60,269 nucleotides of DNA from Leptospira haakeii. GTDB lineage: Bacteria; Spirochaetota; Leptospiria; Leptospirales; Leptospiraceae. The DNA is taken from contig NZ_NPEG01000018.1 of assembly GCF_002812045.1 (NCBI RefSeq), forward strand, positions 1 to 60,269, read 5' to 3'. Made by a program: the position numbers and the translations under genes. This document shows, piece after piece, positions 26,684 through 35,385 of the stretch; positions within the stretch are counted from its first letter, which is position 1; each line of letters starts with the position of its first letter. The notes under the pieces were generated by a model. The model did not search any database and had not been told where the DNA came from. It saw only the letters and a program-made list of their open reading frames with translations.

Positions 26684-27496
26684 TTAATTCGGGCGGAGAA
26701 AATCATAGGCTTGGCTTCCACAAGAAAATGATAAAACTTTCGGTGTTAGGCAAGTTAAAATAAGAGGATGTTTCGCCTTGTACTGTTCCACTAAAATTTG
26801 AACGGTATGTTCCTTTGCCAGGTTTGCGGCCCAATCATGATAACTGATCGGTATCCCTGGATGAACAGTTTTGAGACTTCTATAACTGTCGGAGGCATCC
26901 TTGTTCAGACAGGCGTGGGTTGCAAAGGTATAATTACTATGTAGACCTTCTTCCGCATCAAAACAATTTCCGGCTTCTTCCGTATGTTCTAAGATTGGAA
27001 GAAGATTAAAATAACCTGTCTGGATCTCTTTCATACTTAAAAAAATCCAAGGATGTTCAATCGGAGCAAGAATGCTCACCATGGGATAATTCTCCGCCCA
27101 ATTCGAATGAGAATAAAAATCTTGAGCGATATGTAGGGCCATTCCCAATTTCATTAGCCCAGTAAGGTGATTTGTTTCTCTGTAAGAGTCGTCCTTTAGG
27201 GTCCTGAAACGATCCGCACAACCTAGAATATTATCATTATCGCAATGATATGCATCATTATTCATGAAAGCTGCATCCGCTCTCAAATTACCTTGGACGA
27301 TCAACTCCATACAGTCAATTTTCAGGTCCCAACCGGTCTTATCCGCAAATTCTATAAATGCTTCCTGTGTAATACTCGTATGAGTATGTGGGCCCTTCTT
27401 TCCAAAGGCTCTCAGAGGAGAAAGGGAAGCCAGAAAATAAACGGAAAATCCAAACACCAGAAATTTAAGAAAAATAAAGTTAGTTTTACTGCTCAT
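26684..27496 (-). CDS. Secreted Het-C/zinc phospholipase C-like protein
   Basis: 270 residues with a signal peptide (about 1-31, ending PLRAFG). The mature protein begins with PHTHTSITQEAF and has the motif ALHIAQDFYSHSNWAEN. This His/Asp-rich helix is characteristic of Het-C and the zinc phospholipase C/P1 nuclease fold, where it binds the metal cluster. Further conserved residues are the Asp-rich DAYHCDNDN loop and SYHDWAANLAKEH. It may hydrolyse phospholipids outside the cell and act as a virulence or predation factor, but only the fold is supported. Two dyad sites lie directly upstream. Confidence 0.7.
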   Translation of the reverse strand: MSSKTNFIFLKFLVFGFSVYFLASLSPLRAFGKKGPHTHTSITQEAFIEFADKTGWDLKIDCMELIVQGNLRADAAFMNNDAYHCDNDNILGCADRFRTLKDDSYRETNHLTGLMKLGMALHIAQDFYSHSNWAENYPMVSILAPIEHPWIFLSMKEIQTGYFNLLPILEHTEEAGNCFDAEEGLHSNYTFATHACLNKDASDSYRSLKTVHPGIPISYHDWAANLAKEHTVQILVEQYKAKHPLILTCLTPKVLSFSCGSQAYDFLRPN

Positions 27497-27504
27497 ATAT
27501 TTTT

Positions 27505-27567
27505 GTAATCAAGCAATTACATATATGAGACCTTTGTATTTTTCTTAAGTAATCAAATAATTACATA
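27505..27567. promoter_or_regulatory. Tandem operator-like dyads upstream of the phospholipase-like gene
   Basis: GTAATCAAGCAATTACATA (27505-27523) and GTAATCAAATAATTACATA (27549-27567) differ at two of 19 bases. Both contain GTAAT/ATTAC arms around six bases. They are 44 bases apart, about four helical turns, and the first ends nine bases before the start codon. A pair of dimer-binding sites is the simplest reading, though no regulator gene is adjacent. Confidence 0.6.
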
Positions 27568-27664
27568 GTGAATGATAAAAAGTGACATTCTTCTCCGGAC
27601 ATTGGTCGAGACCGAAGTTCATAGACTATATTCTATTTTTATAATGTTTTGTGGAGCTTATCGA

Positions 27665-28297
27665 TCAGGAACCGTTCTTTTTCCAGTCCCAAATTCCATT
27701 CGATTCGAAATATTCCAGATCTTGAACGTCATCTAAGTCAGATAATACAGGAAGAAGTCCAACTTGTTTTCTGGCCCATTGTAGTTTTTCCAAACTTCTG
27801 GCAAAAACAGTTTCAGTGCTCCATTCTATCCCGTGAAAAAGTTCAGGAGTGTCCGACTTGAGTCCTACCAAATAATAACCGCCGTCTTTTGCAGGTCCTA
27901 AAACCACATCTTTATGATCCAAGATATGAAATGCTTCTTTTAGATGTAATAGGTCCAACTCAGGGCAATCGCTTCCGATCAATATCGCAGGGGCGGAACC
28001 GTTCTGGAAACAATACAAGAATGCGTTTCTCATCTTCTCTCCAAGATCTTTGCCTTCTTGTTTACGAATTAACAATGGAGAATGTCCCCAACTCCCAAGA
28101 TCAGATGGATTCGGAAGATAAGAATCGAACCAAAGCACCTTAGGAATATCCAAGTCTTTGCAGGAAGATCTGGTCTTTTCGACCAGGGCCTGATACACTT
28201 CCAGTGCGGCTTCTTCCCCTATATCCTTAGCTAAACGTGTCTTAACTTTTCCCGGGACTGGATTTTTTAGAAATATATTCAAGATTGGGCCTTTCAT
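27665..28297 (-). CDS. TIGR04282/DUF2064-type nucleotidyl/glycosyltransferase
   Basis: 210 residues with a GT-A-like fold. The N-terminal FLKNPVPGKVKTRLAKDIG binds nucleotide, ILIGSDCPELD is the metal-binding loop, and LGPAKDGGYYLVGLK follows. These match the family annotated as arsenosugar-biosynthesis glycosyltransferase (TIGR04282). No arsenosugar partner such as ArsS or ArsM is nearby, so the role is open. It is a single gene, divergent from the secreted-protein pair. Confidence 0.82.
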   Translation of the reverse strand: MKGPILNIFLKNPVPGKVKTRLAKDIGEEAALEVYQALVEKTRSSCKDLDIPKVLWFDSYLPNPSDLGSWGHSPLLIRKQEGKDLGEKMRNAFLYCFQNGSAPAILIGSDCPELDLLHLKEAFHILDHKDVVLGPAKDGGYYLVGLKSDTPELFHGIEWSTETVFARSLEKLQWARKQVGLLPVLSDLDDVQDLEYFESNGIWDWKKNGS

Positions 28298-28482
28298 TTT
28301 TGTCTCCGGGATGTTATGATTTTAAGGCATCTATTCCTTGGGGGACGTTTTTTCCAAGGATTTACCTGAAATAAAGCTATCTTTTGATACGATGGATTAA
28401 TATTTAGAACAAGCTCTTTAATTTCAAAACGATATGAAAAAAATAAAGTCTCAAATGTTCATTATTCTATAAGGAGATATTT

Positions 28483-28668
28483 ATGATCTTAAATCTAAAA
28501 AGAGGAATCCTACTTATTAGCTTAGGGATCATCCTGACTGGATTAGTCGGGACCGCCTGCTCACCGGGAGGAAAGGACTCATTCCCTCCTATCTTTAATT
28601 TCGGCTACCAATTGGAAAAAAGTAAAACCGGATTTTTTATTATCGTTCCAAAAGGAATTGCACAGTGA
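28483..28668 (+). CDS. Small lipoprotein, 61 residues
   Basis: The ATG follows an ideal AAGGAG ribosome site. The signal sequence LISLGIILTGLVGTAC gives a likely lipidated Cys, leaving a mature peptide of about 35 residues that starts SPGGKDSFPP. The stop overlaps the GTG start of the following secreted-protein gene (GTGA), so the two are translated together. No family recognised. Co-expression suggests it anchors or assists the larger neighbour. Confidence 0.75.
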   Translation: MILNLKRGILLISLGIILTGLVGTACSPGGKDSFPPIFNFGYQLEKSKTGFFIIVPKGIAQ

Positions 28669-29900
28669 AGTCACAAAATCGTCGCTCCATTCTTCCTAAA
28701 GTCGTTCTGGCTTTATTGGTTTTTTTCGGGATCACTGCGGGTTTTAAATTTAACTCAGGTGCCAAGAAGGAAAATGCTCAATTCCCTTTATCTCTAAAAT
28801 TTAAATTACTCCAACCATTACATGCAAGTGCAGACGAGTGGGGTTTTGTTCGTCAATCTGCAACATGGGCGAGAGGGAATTCCCTCTTCATGGATGATAT
28901 CATTGCCGGTATTCAGTCAAATACTCTGCTCGTCCTATTAGCATCAGGTAATACTGTGACTGCCACTAATCTTAGTCTTGGAGACGGTGGAGGGGTTTTT
29001 GATGTTCGTTTAACTTTGGCTAATAGTGGAAGTGAGTTTCAGCCCAGCTCTTCGGTGTACAACACGCCAAAAACTTTTTCAAACTATCTTGAGTTAAAAG
29101 TGGCAGGCACTTCTAATATGGCTCTCCAGTTTTATTGGGATGATAATCCAAGACTTGCGGGAGGAGATGGAGCTTTATTAATTTATAATTTAGCTCGAAT
29201 TGCTCCTTCAGAATGGACTGCGCAAGCGACTATTGAAAGTTATGTTTATATGCCAGATGCAGTGGGGGATTCTACATATTCCTCTCTTTATCCAAACCAA
29301 GGTTTGATCCAAACATATTCTTGGGCAGGACCTCTTGGAACTGATTCAGAGCTTGGTTTACATGCTCAGAGAGGTCGGGTAATCTTGGAAGAAATGGATA
29401 ATCAAACAGTATTCTGTTTTAAAACTGTAGTTAGAGTAGATGGAACTACAAATCTACTTCCATTGACTTTTCCTAACAAAGCACTTTGCCCATCTGGCAA
29501 TGCGGACGAGTATTATAAATTAGCGTATAGCCAGAAACTAACAGGGAATTTGAATGTGACGGCAAAATCCGGTTGGGAAGAAGGTGCTGTAACTTACCCT
29601 GCTACTGCGCCGACCGATACACTTTGTGGGTTAATAACAAATCTAAATTTTGGTTTGTTCGATATGAACGGCTTTGTTCGTGATGGGGTTGATAGTTCTG
29701 CAATTCCAAGTGATTACGTTCCTGCTCTTCGAGTTACTAATCTTTATGGCCGTATCGGTTCTCAGGGAAAAAGTGGCGCTGGAGATGGACATGGCGTGAC
29801 ATGGGATGATACGAGTAAATCCACAATCGATGGATTAAATACTGTAGTAACCTTTAAGACATCAGAAGAAAATGTTGGATCGGTAATCCCGGTAAATTAA
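28665..29900 (+). CDS. Secreted beta-rich protein, function unknown
   Basis: 411 residues starting at GTG. An N-terminal hydrophobic segment (VVLALLVFFGITAGF) may be a signal peptide, although it is preceded by several basic residues and has no obvious cleavage site, so it could be an anchor. The rest is strand-rich and aromatic, with SEWTAQATIESYVY, SWAGPLGTDSELGLHAQRGR and a final YGRIGSQGKSGAGDGHGV. Three cysteines are present. No catalytic motif is seen. It is coupled to the 61-residue lipoprotein and ends at a strong terminator, so the two form one unit, perhaps surface-exposed. Confidence 0.7.
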   Translation: MKSQNRRSILPKVVLALLVFFGITAGFKFNSGAKKENAQFPLSLKFKLLQPLHASADEWGFVRQSATWARGNSLFMDDIIAGIQSNTLLVLLASGNTVTATNLSLGDGGGVFDVRLTLANSGSEFQPSSSVYNTPKTFSNYLELKVAGTSNMALQFYWDDNPRLAGGDGALLIYNLARIAPSEWTAQATIESYVYMPDAVGDSTYSSLYPNQGLIQTYSWAGPLGTDSELGLHAQRGRVILEEMDNQTVFCFKTVVRVDGTTNLLPLTFPNKALCPSGNADEYYKLAYSQKLTGNLNVTAKSGWEEGAVTYPATAPTDTLCGLITNLNFGLFDMNGFVRDGVDSSAIPSDYVPALRVTNLYGRIGSQGKSGAGDGHGVTWDDTSKSTIDGLNTVVTFKTSEENVGSVIPVN

Positions 29901-29924
29901 TTACGGATCATTTTCACTTACTTT

Positions 29925-29952
29925 AAAACCCCCGAAGATCGGGGGTTTTTTA
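29925..29952. terminator. Bidirectional rho-independent terminator
   Basis: AAAACCCCCGA and TCGGGGGTTTT pair perfectly around AGA, with T-runs on both strands. It separates the converging secreted-protein and PhyH genes. Confidence 0.92.
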
Positions 29953-29969
29953 TTGCCCAGAGAAGTTTT

Positions 29970-30740
29970 TCACTCTTCTACTTGTTCGAAAATTTCAGGA
30001 TTTTCCAGTTTAGAGAGGATAGACTCTTCCGGAAATTGCCGAAACATTTTTGAATTGGATTTTTTGTCCGGAAAATTTGTATAAAGAATATCTAATGAAT
30101 GTCTATTTTGGCCATAAATTCCTCTATGGATCAAATGAGCGGAGAATACTAAAAGGTCTCCCGGATTCTGAGGAACTAAAACCGAGCCTGGCAAATCTTC
30201 GTAATTTTTACGGCCGTTTCTCTCCATACGGACTTCATATTCTTCTTCGTTATCCCATCTCGTATGGGAACCCGGGATAAATTCTAAACCTGGATCCGGA
30301 TAAAATGGGATCCTAAAATGGAATACCTTTGCGGATCTTAGGATATTTTTCTGCTCTTCTTCCGAAACTCCTAAATATTGAAGATCTCTATGCCAATAGT
30401 TCTTTTTGTCCGGAGATTTTGGATTGAAGAATAGTTGTGTGTTAAGGAAGTAAGCCCTTTCTTGTATTATACTTTTTGCAAGTTCTGCAATTTTGTTTGA
30501 AGAAATAAAACGAAATACTGAAAGCCTGTTTCGCTCTTCTGAACAAAAATCAGGACTTGTTAAGTAGGCGCTGTTTATTGAATTTTTGTCCGGAAATCTG
30601 GACTTCCATTTTAAATTCGCGTCCAGCAGAATGTTACGGATATTTTCAAGTTCGGCCGAACTGAAAAAATCCGAAAAAAGAAAAAAACCGTTTTGTAAGA
30701 GAGAGCCGTTTTCGAAGGAAACGGTTTTGTTAAGATCCAT
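29970..30740 (-). CDS. Phytanoyl-CoA dioxygenase (PhyH) family protein
   Basis: 256 residues of the double-stranded beta-helix type. Iron ligands are His and Asp in YWHRDLQYLG and the distal His in SAHLIHRGIYG. The Arg or Ser of RHSLDILYTNF probably binds 2-oxoglutarate. Such enzymes hydroxylate hydrophobic or small substrates using oxygen, and the substrate cannot be told here. It lies between a bidirectional terminator and a sterol-desaturase-family gene on the same strand, so the two may share a lipid pathway. Confidence 0.82.
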   Translation of the reverse strand: MDLNKTVSFENGSLLQNGFFLFSDFFSSAELENIRNILLDANLKWKSRFPDKNSINSAYLTSPDFCSEERNRLSVFRFISSNKIAELAKSIIQERAYFLNTQLFFNPKSPDKKNYWHRDLQYLGVSEEEQKNILRSAKVFHFRIPFYPDPGLEFIPGSHTRWDNEEEYEVRMERNGRKNYEDLPGSVLVPQNPGDLLVFSAHLIHRGIYGQNRHSLDILYTNFPDKKSNSKMFRQFPEESILSKLENPEIFEQVEE

Positions 30741-30801
30741 ATTCGTAAAACTTCTCCGCGAGAAATGAAAATCCCAAGCGGAGAAGTGGAAGATGTGCTG
30801 A

Positions 30802-32136
30802 TTAAGCGGCTTTACTACGGATTTCTTTTACCGGATCGATATCCTTCCATTCTGCGAAATGGTGTCTCTGAGAGAAAAACCATGCGAGTGATAGTGCTCC
30901 GAATCCAGCCGCGATGAATGCTGTCCCAGTGGAAACTCCCAAAAGGAAAGCGGTCCCTACCAAGAAAGCAATACGGATCGGTTCCAGGTATAAGGTCCAA
31001 CGTTTGAGATCTAAGATCCCTCCTACAGTTGTTAAGGAGAATATACTAAAGAAGAAGATCATATAAAGTAAGCCCGTCGGGATAGAGTTCACTTTCACGA
31101 GCATTGAGAATGTTCCGACCAATGTGAGGATAAACCAAGTTACCGCGTATGCGGTTAAACTCTTAGAAAGAGATATATCATATTTTTTGAATGTTTTCTC
31201 ATCCACTTCAGGAATAGGATATTGTCCTCCTAACTCCTGAGGTCTCCATCCAGGCATTGCTAAGAACGCTTTTATCTTATCAATAAAACGAGGGCTTTGT
31301 TTTGCTTGCTCCCACATTTCGATCCAATAATGAACGTTTGCCCATAATGGATTGAAGCTACGAAGAGGTTTGACTGTTCCGTAAACGGGAGTTTCTTCTT
31401 CTACTTGGAAAGTTCCGAACCATCTGTCAAAAACGATCAATGTTCCGCCATGGTTTCTATCAATATACTTAGGATTGATACCGTGGTGAACTCTATGGTG
31501 AGAAGGTGTGTTGAATATTGCCTCAAACCATTTAGGGAATTTATCTATCGCTTTTGTATGGATCCAGAATTGATAGATCAAATTTAATTGTCCGTTCAGG
31601 ACCATTACGATAGGAGAAAATCCTAATATTGCCAAAGGAATATAGAAGATCCAAGTGAATAATCCATGAAAGCTTGCCTGACGTAATGCAACAGTGAGAT
31701 TATACTCTTCACTTTGGTGATGAACCACATGTCCAGCCCAAAGGAAATTAACCTCATGGCTCAATCGATGCAACCAATAGTAAGCTAGATCATAAAGCAC
31801 GAAACAACTTATCCAAACTGCGATTACAATTGTCCAAGCCCAAGTGGAAGCGGAAAGTCCTAATACTTCGGAAGAAGGCATCCAAGAAACTGGTTCACTT
31901 GGCCAAGAAGGAAGATTGAATATTCTCCAATTCTCATATACCCAAAGATAAGCGAAGAATGTGAACGTTTTAAAAATGATCCCGAAAATCTGACTAGCGA
32001 TCCCAGCGCTGAGATCGTTGATGGAATCGTTCAGACGATAAAGTTTTCTTTTATGATACCAGGAGAATGCGAGCTCTAACCCGATCAGCAGAAAGAAAAA
32101 TGGAATTGCGATTGTGATAAGATTTATTTTTTCCAT
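30802..32136 (-). CDS. Sterol desaturase/fatty-acid hydroxylase family membrane enzyme
   Basis: About 444 residues. The N-terminal half holds membrane helices and the histidine clusters of a di-iron enzyme: HRLSHE, GHVVHHQSEEYN and HRVHHGINPKYIDRNHGG. The length and the C-terminal block of extra helices (about 335-430) recall alkylglycerol monooxygenase, which cleaves ether lipids. Other members hydroxylate or desaturate acyl chains or carotenoids. ATG 32136 is chosen. A TTG at 32157 with GAGGA a few bases upstream is a real alternative. Confidence 0.85.
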   Translation of the reverse strand: MEKINLITIAIPFFFLLIGLELAFSWYHKRKLYRLNDSINDLSAGIASQIFGIIFKTFTFFAYLWVYENWRIFNLPSWPSEPVSWMPSSEVLGLSASTWAWTIVIAVWISCFVLYDLAYYWLHRLSHEVNFLWAGHVVHHQSEEYNLTVALRQASFHGLFTWIFYIPLAILGFSPIVMVLNGQLNLIYQFWIHTKAIDKFPKWFEAIFNTPSHHRVHHGINPKYIDRNHGGTLIVFDRWFGTFQVEEETPVYGTVKPLRSFNPLWANVHYWIEMWEQAKQSPRFIDKIKAFLAMPGWRPQELGGQYPIPEVDEKTFKKYDISLSKSLTAYAVTWFILTLVGTFSMLVKVNSIPTGLLYMIFFFSIFSLTTVGGILDLKRWTLYLEPIRIAFLVGTAFLLGVSTGTAFIAAGFGALSLAWFFSQRHHFAEWKDIDPVKEIRSKAA

Positions 32137-32304
32137 AATACAAGCCGGTAACCTCAATCATTCCTCGTTTGTGAACTAGGTCAATCTAAAACTAAAACGA
32201 ACTCCAAATCGAAAATTCTTTACCTATCAATCGTGTGAAAAAAACTAACTCGTTCGTGGTATGCAGGTTGACTAAATCCGAATCGATGTCGTAGTTCCTA
32301 CCTT

Positions 32305-33366
32305 ATGGCAGTTTCAAAATGGATGATTTATGGAGCGAACGGTTACACAGGAGAACTGATCGCAAGAAGGGCAGTGTCTCGAGGATTAAAACCTGTACTC
32401 GCAGGAAGAAGCAGAGGCAAAATAGAAGAGCTCGCAAACGAACTGCGTTTAGAATATAAAATTTTCGATTTAAACAATTCGAACGAGGTCGGTTCGAATA
32501 TCCAAGGATTCGAACTAGTACTTCATTGTGCGGGGCCTTTCATCCAAACTTCTGTTCCAATGGCAAAGGCATGTATTTCTAAAAAGGTTCATTATCTGGA
32601 TATCACCGGAGAAATTCCAGTGTACGAATCTTTACAATCTTTAGGAGAAGAAGCAGAGAAAGCAGGAGTTCTTCTTTTGCCTGGGGTCGGTTTTGATATT
32701 GTTCCTACTGATTGTTTAGCTGCTTCTTTGAAAGAATCCCTTGCTAAGCCTAAGTTTTTGGAACTTGCATTTGTCGGATTGAGCGAAGTCTCTCCAGGTA
32801 CTATGAAAAGTGCTCTCGCTCAATTGCCTTACGGATCCAAGATCAGAAGGGATGGTGAGATGGTTGGAGTTCCTCATTTGAGTAGAATGAGAGAAGTTAC
32901 CGCTGGTGGGAAAACCTACAAGGTATATGGGATTCCTTGGGGAGATGTTTTCACCGCTTATATTTCTACAGGTATTCCAAATATCGACGTTTATACGGAT
33001 ATTCCTTCGGGACAAGTGAATGCGTTACGCTATTTTAAACCGATCATTTCTTTATTAAAAATTCCTTTTGTATTAAAAGGAGTCCAGGCACTGGTAGGAA
33101 AAACGATCAAAGGTCCGGGAGAAAGAACAAGAACCTTAGTCAAAACGACCGTTTGGGGAGAAGTTCGGTCTGAAGAAGGAAAAAAATCCACCAAAGTTTT
33201 GGAATGTAAAGAAGGTTACGAATTCACAGTGGAATCATCTCTCGCTGCAGTTTCCAAAGTACTTTCTGGAAAAGGCGGAAAAGGATTTAAGACCCCGAGC
33301 ATAGCATTTGGTTCCGAATTCGTTTTAGAAATTCCCGGATCTAAATGGAAAGATATTTCAAATTGA
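32305..33366 (+). CDS. Saccharopine dehydrogenase-like / trans-acting enoyl reductase family protein
   Basis: 353 residues. The Rossmann motif YGANGYTGELIARRAVSRGL is followed by LAGRS, then LVLHCAGPFIQTS and HYLDITGEIPVYE. This is the pattern of the short saccharopine-dehydrogenase-like enzymes (trans-acting enoyl reductase group) rather than true lysine-pathway enzymes. It likely reduces an acyl or polyketide-like substrate with NAD(P)H. It is divergent from the sterol-desaturase-family gene, consistent with lipid metabolism. Confidence 0.82.
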   Translation: MAVSKWMIYGANGYTGELIARRAVSRGLKPVLAGRSRGKIEELANELRLEYKIFDLNNSNEVGSNIQGFELVLHCAGPFIQTSVPMAKACISKKVHYLDITGEIPVYESLQSLGEEAEKAGVLLLPGVGFDIVPTDCLAASLKESLAKPKFLELAFVGLSEVSPGTMKSALAQLPYGSKIRRDGEMVGVPHLSRMREVTAGGKTYKVYGIPWGDVFTAYISTGIPNIDVYTDIPSGQVNALRYFKPIISLLKIPFVLKGVQALVGKTIKGPGERTRTLVKTTVWGEVRSEEGKKSTKVLECKEGYEFTVESSLAAVSKVLSGKGGKGFKTPSIAFGSEFVLEIPGSKWKDISN

Positions 33367-33444
33367 ATAGAAGTCTACTTGTTTCGATTTAGAATTTATT
33401 CTTTACAACCTTCTTCCTACTTTTAAATTATAAAGCTGTCGATC

Positions 33445-34119
33445 ATGTCTTATTTTCGTCCGTCCATATTTTCGATTTTTCTAATATTTGTTTCTGCTTG
33501 CACTTCCATCAAAGTGCATATTCCTAAAACTCTTTCAGGTGCTCATGAAATCCAAGAACATTGGATGGAGGTGAGGTCCGGTGCTCCGGATTATTATTCC
33601 AAGGATCCTGATTTCGAGGTCGAATTTCCAAACGAAGATCCTTCTCGCTTTGTATATTATCAGGATGGATTCACATCTTGGACAGGGTGGGGAAAAGATT
33701 ATGAGAATTTATACGGACCAATCTCTAAATTGATCAGAAAGGAATTGAATGATCATAAAGAAGAATATCCAGGAAAACATAAGATCATAATCCAAAAGTT
33801 CAGATTAGAATCTGTAGATTATTGGGCTTACAACCAAGTGAATGTAGAAATGGAAGCTGATATTATCTCTTCCGGAAAAACCTGGCACTACCAATTCAGG
33901 GACGGAATTAAATCCAAGGCCACAGATCTTATGGCGGCTATTGCGACAGCTCCGGTTTTACTCGGATGGATTATTTATCTCCCTTATTTAGGACATAGAG
34001 GAAGCAGAGAAGATCAATTAAACCAGATGGGCAGAGTGGCTCTTTTAGATTTTATGGATGAGATCAAAAAACATTCCATAGAAACTAAACGGATTCCGAA
34101 CAGAAAAGGAACTAAGTAA
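33445..34119 (+). CDS. Lipoprotein, function unknown
   Basis: 224 residues with a lipobox (IFLIFVSAC) giving a lipidated Cys at about residue 19. The mature part has an aromatic-rich section (RFVYYQDGFTSWTGWGKDYENLYG), a strand-rich core, and a hydrophobic stretch, APVLLGWIIYLPYLG, near the C-terminus that could touch the membrane. The stop is one base before the ATG of the HEGGH lipoprotein gene, so the two are translated as a pair. Confidence 0.7.
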   Translation: MSYFRPSIFSIFLIFVSACTSIKVHIPKTLSGAHEIQEHWMEVRSGAPDYYSKDPDFEVEFPNEDPSRFVYYQDGFTSWTGWGKDYENLYGPISKLIRKELNDHKEEYPGKHKIIIQKFRLESVDYWAYNQVNVEMEADIISSGKTWHYQFRDGIKSKATDLMAAIATAPVLLGWIIYLPYLGHRGSREDQLNQMGRVALLDFMDEIKKHSIETKRIPNRKGTK

Positions 34120-34120
34120 G

Positions 34121-35026
34121 ATGAAACAGAAAATTCTAATATTCTTACTTGTTTGTTCGACTTTTCAGTCCTGCTATTATTCTACCGAAAAAAGATACAC
34201 AGTGGCTCAGCCGTTTCAGCCCAATGACGAAATGTATTTTGATGAGGAAAATCCTCAGTTTGAAGAAGGAAAACCTTATTCAGTTATAGACTTTATAGGA
34301 AGTTGGATCTGGATCGAAAGTTTATTTGCAAAAGTGATGATCTGGGACAGAAGGATGCAAAATCACCAGTTTTCTTTCGAAACGAAAAAGTATCTGATGG
34401 ATTATATCCGGGATAATAATCTGAAAGATGTCAAAGTCCGTTTCAATCAGTATGCTCCTGGAAATGATTTCAGAAGACTTTGGGATTCTAAAACAGTAAA
34501 TCCACTTTTAAAATGGACTATAGGTCTCTACGCCTATGTTGTGTATGATGTACTTTTAGTAGGTCGTATTTTTGGAGGGGACCATTATAATCCATATTCT
34601 AATACCATTCATGTATACTCTGATATTCCTGCAGTTGTAATACATGAAGGCGGACACTCAAAAGATTTTGCCCAAAGGGAATATCGTTCTTTGTATGCAT
34701 TAGGATATGCGGTTCCTATCCTTGGGGCCTTCTATCCGGAAGCTAGGGCTTCGGATGATGCGATACGATATTTCAGATATAGATGTGACAAAGTGGAAGA
34801 AATGACCGCATATCGCACATTATATCCAGCGTACGGTTCTTATGTGGGAGGCGGTATCTCGGACTTGCTTCCAGCTTCTCCTTATGCAGTTTTATATACA
34901 TATTCCATTATTGCGGTAGCGGCAAGCACCGGTCATGTGGTGGGTTATGTTAGACAAAAACAAGTGGAGAAGGAGTGGATCCCGAAAGAGTGCCAGATTG
35001 CGGCGGAGTTAGAGAAGAAGAAGTAG
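34121..35026 (+). CDS. Lipoprotein with HEGGH zinc-metalloprotease motif
   Basis: 301 residues. Signal sequence ILIFLLVCSTFQSC gives a lipidated Cys18. The motif VIHEGGHSKDFAQ carries the HExxH zinc site (His175, Glu176, His179). Glu208 in YPEARASDD is a plausible third ligand about 29 residues downstream, so a gluzincin-type arrangement is possible. Two further hydrophobic stretches (GLYAYVVYDVLLVG and SPYAVLYTYSIIAVAA) suggest contact with the membrane. I do not recognise a named family, and activity is inferred from the motif. It is transcribed with the preceding lipoprotein. Confidence 0.65.
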   Translation: MKQKILIFLLVCSTFQSCYYSTEKRYTVAQPFQPNDEMYFDEENPQFEEGKPYSVIDFIGSWIWIESLFAKVMIWDRRMQNHQFSFETKKYLMDYIRDNNLKDVKVRFNQYAPGNDFRRLWDSKTVNPLLKWTIGLYAYVVYDVLLVGRIFGGDHYNPYSNTIHVYSDIPAVVIHEGGHSKDFAQREYRSLYALGYAVPILGAFYPEARASDDAIRYFRYRCDKVEEMTAYRTLYPAYGSYVGGGISDLLPASPYAVLYTYSIIAVAASTGHVVGYVRQKQVEKEWIPKECQIAAELEKKK

Positions 35027-35385
35027 CAGAGAAATTGAGTTACGCTGAACCTTGGGCTTCGCCCGTTGAATTATTACAAATATTCAATTTCTTTCATTGA
35101 AGGAAATGCTCAACTTTTTATTAAGATATTTACTAATGAAAAAATAAGCAAGATTAGATTTTCATTATATGGTTTCATCGTGGATATTTTTTAGTGAGTA
35201 TTGAGCGATAGTTTGTGCTGGAGTATATCGGCCCAGTGCTGTTAGATATAACTGGCGAATTTTATGCTAATTTTAAAAAATTATTAAGCAAGAGAACAAT
35301 TATATAAGAAAACATAAAATATTGGAATTTATAGTGAAGTAAGAGCTTATTAATTAAGTAAAAGTTTAATTTCAGCGATAGCAGG
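35027..35385. other. Left flank of the AT-rich island, no gene
   Basis: This 359-base gap lies between two convergent genes. It begins with a small hairpin (GGGCTTCGCCC, about 35056-35066) and is otherwise very AT-rich. GTTAGATATAAC (about 35239-35250) contains GTTA/TAAC arms and resembles the terminal core of an integron attC site, but no complete attC is present. No open frame of note. Confidence 0.5.

Noticed and set aside
27665..28297. Arsenosugar biosynthesis cluster
   Set aside because: The transferase fits the family name, but no radical-SAM or methyltransferase partner is nearby.
28336..28359. Hairpin CCTTGG/CCAAGG in the 28.3 kb gap
   Set aside because: Only a six-base stem with a 12-base loop and no T-run. 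It may be chance.
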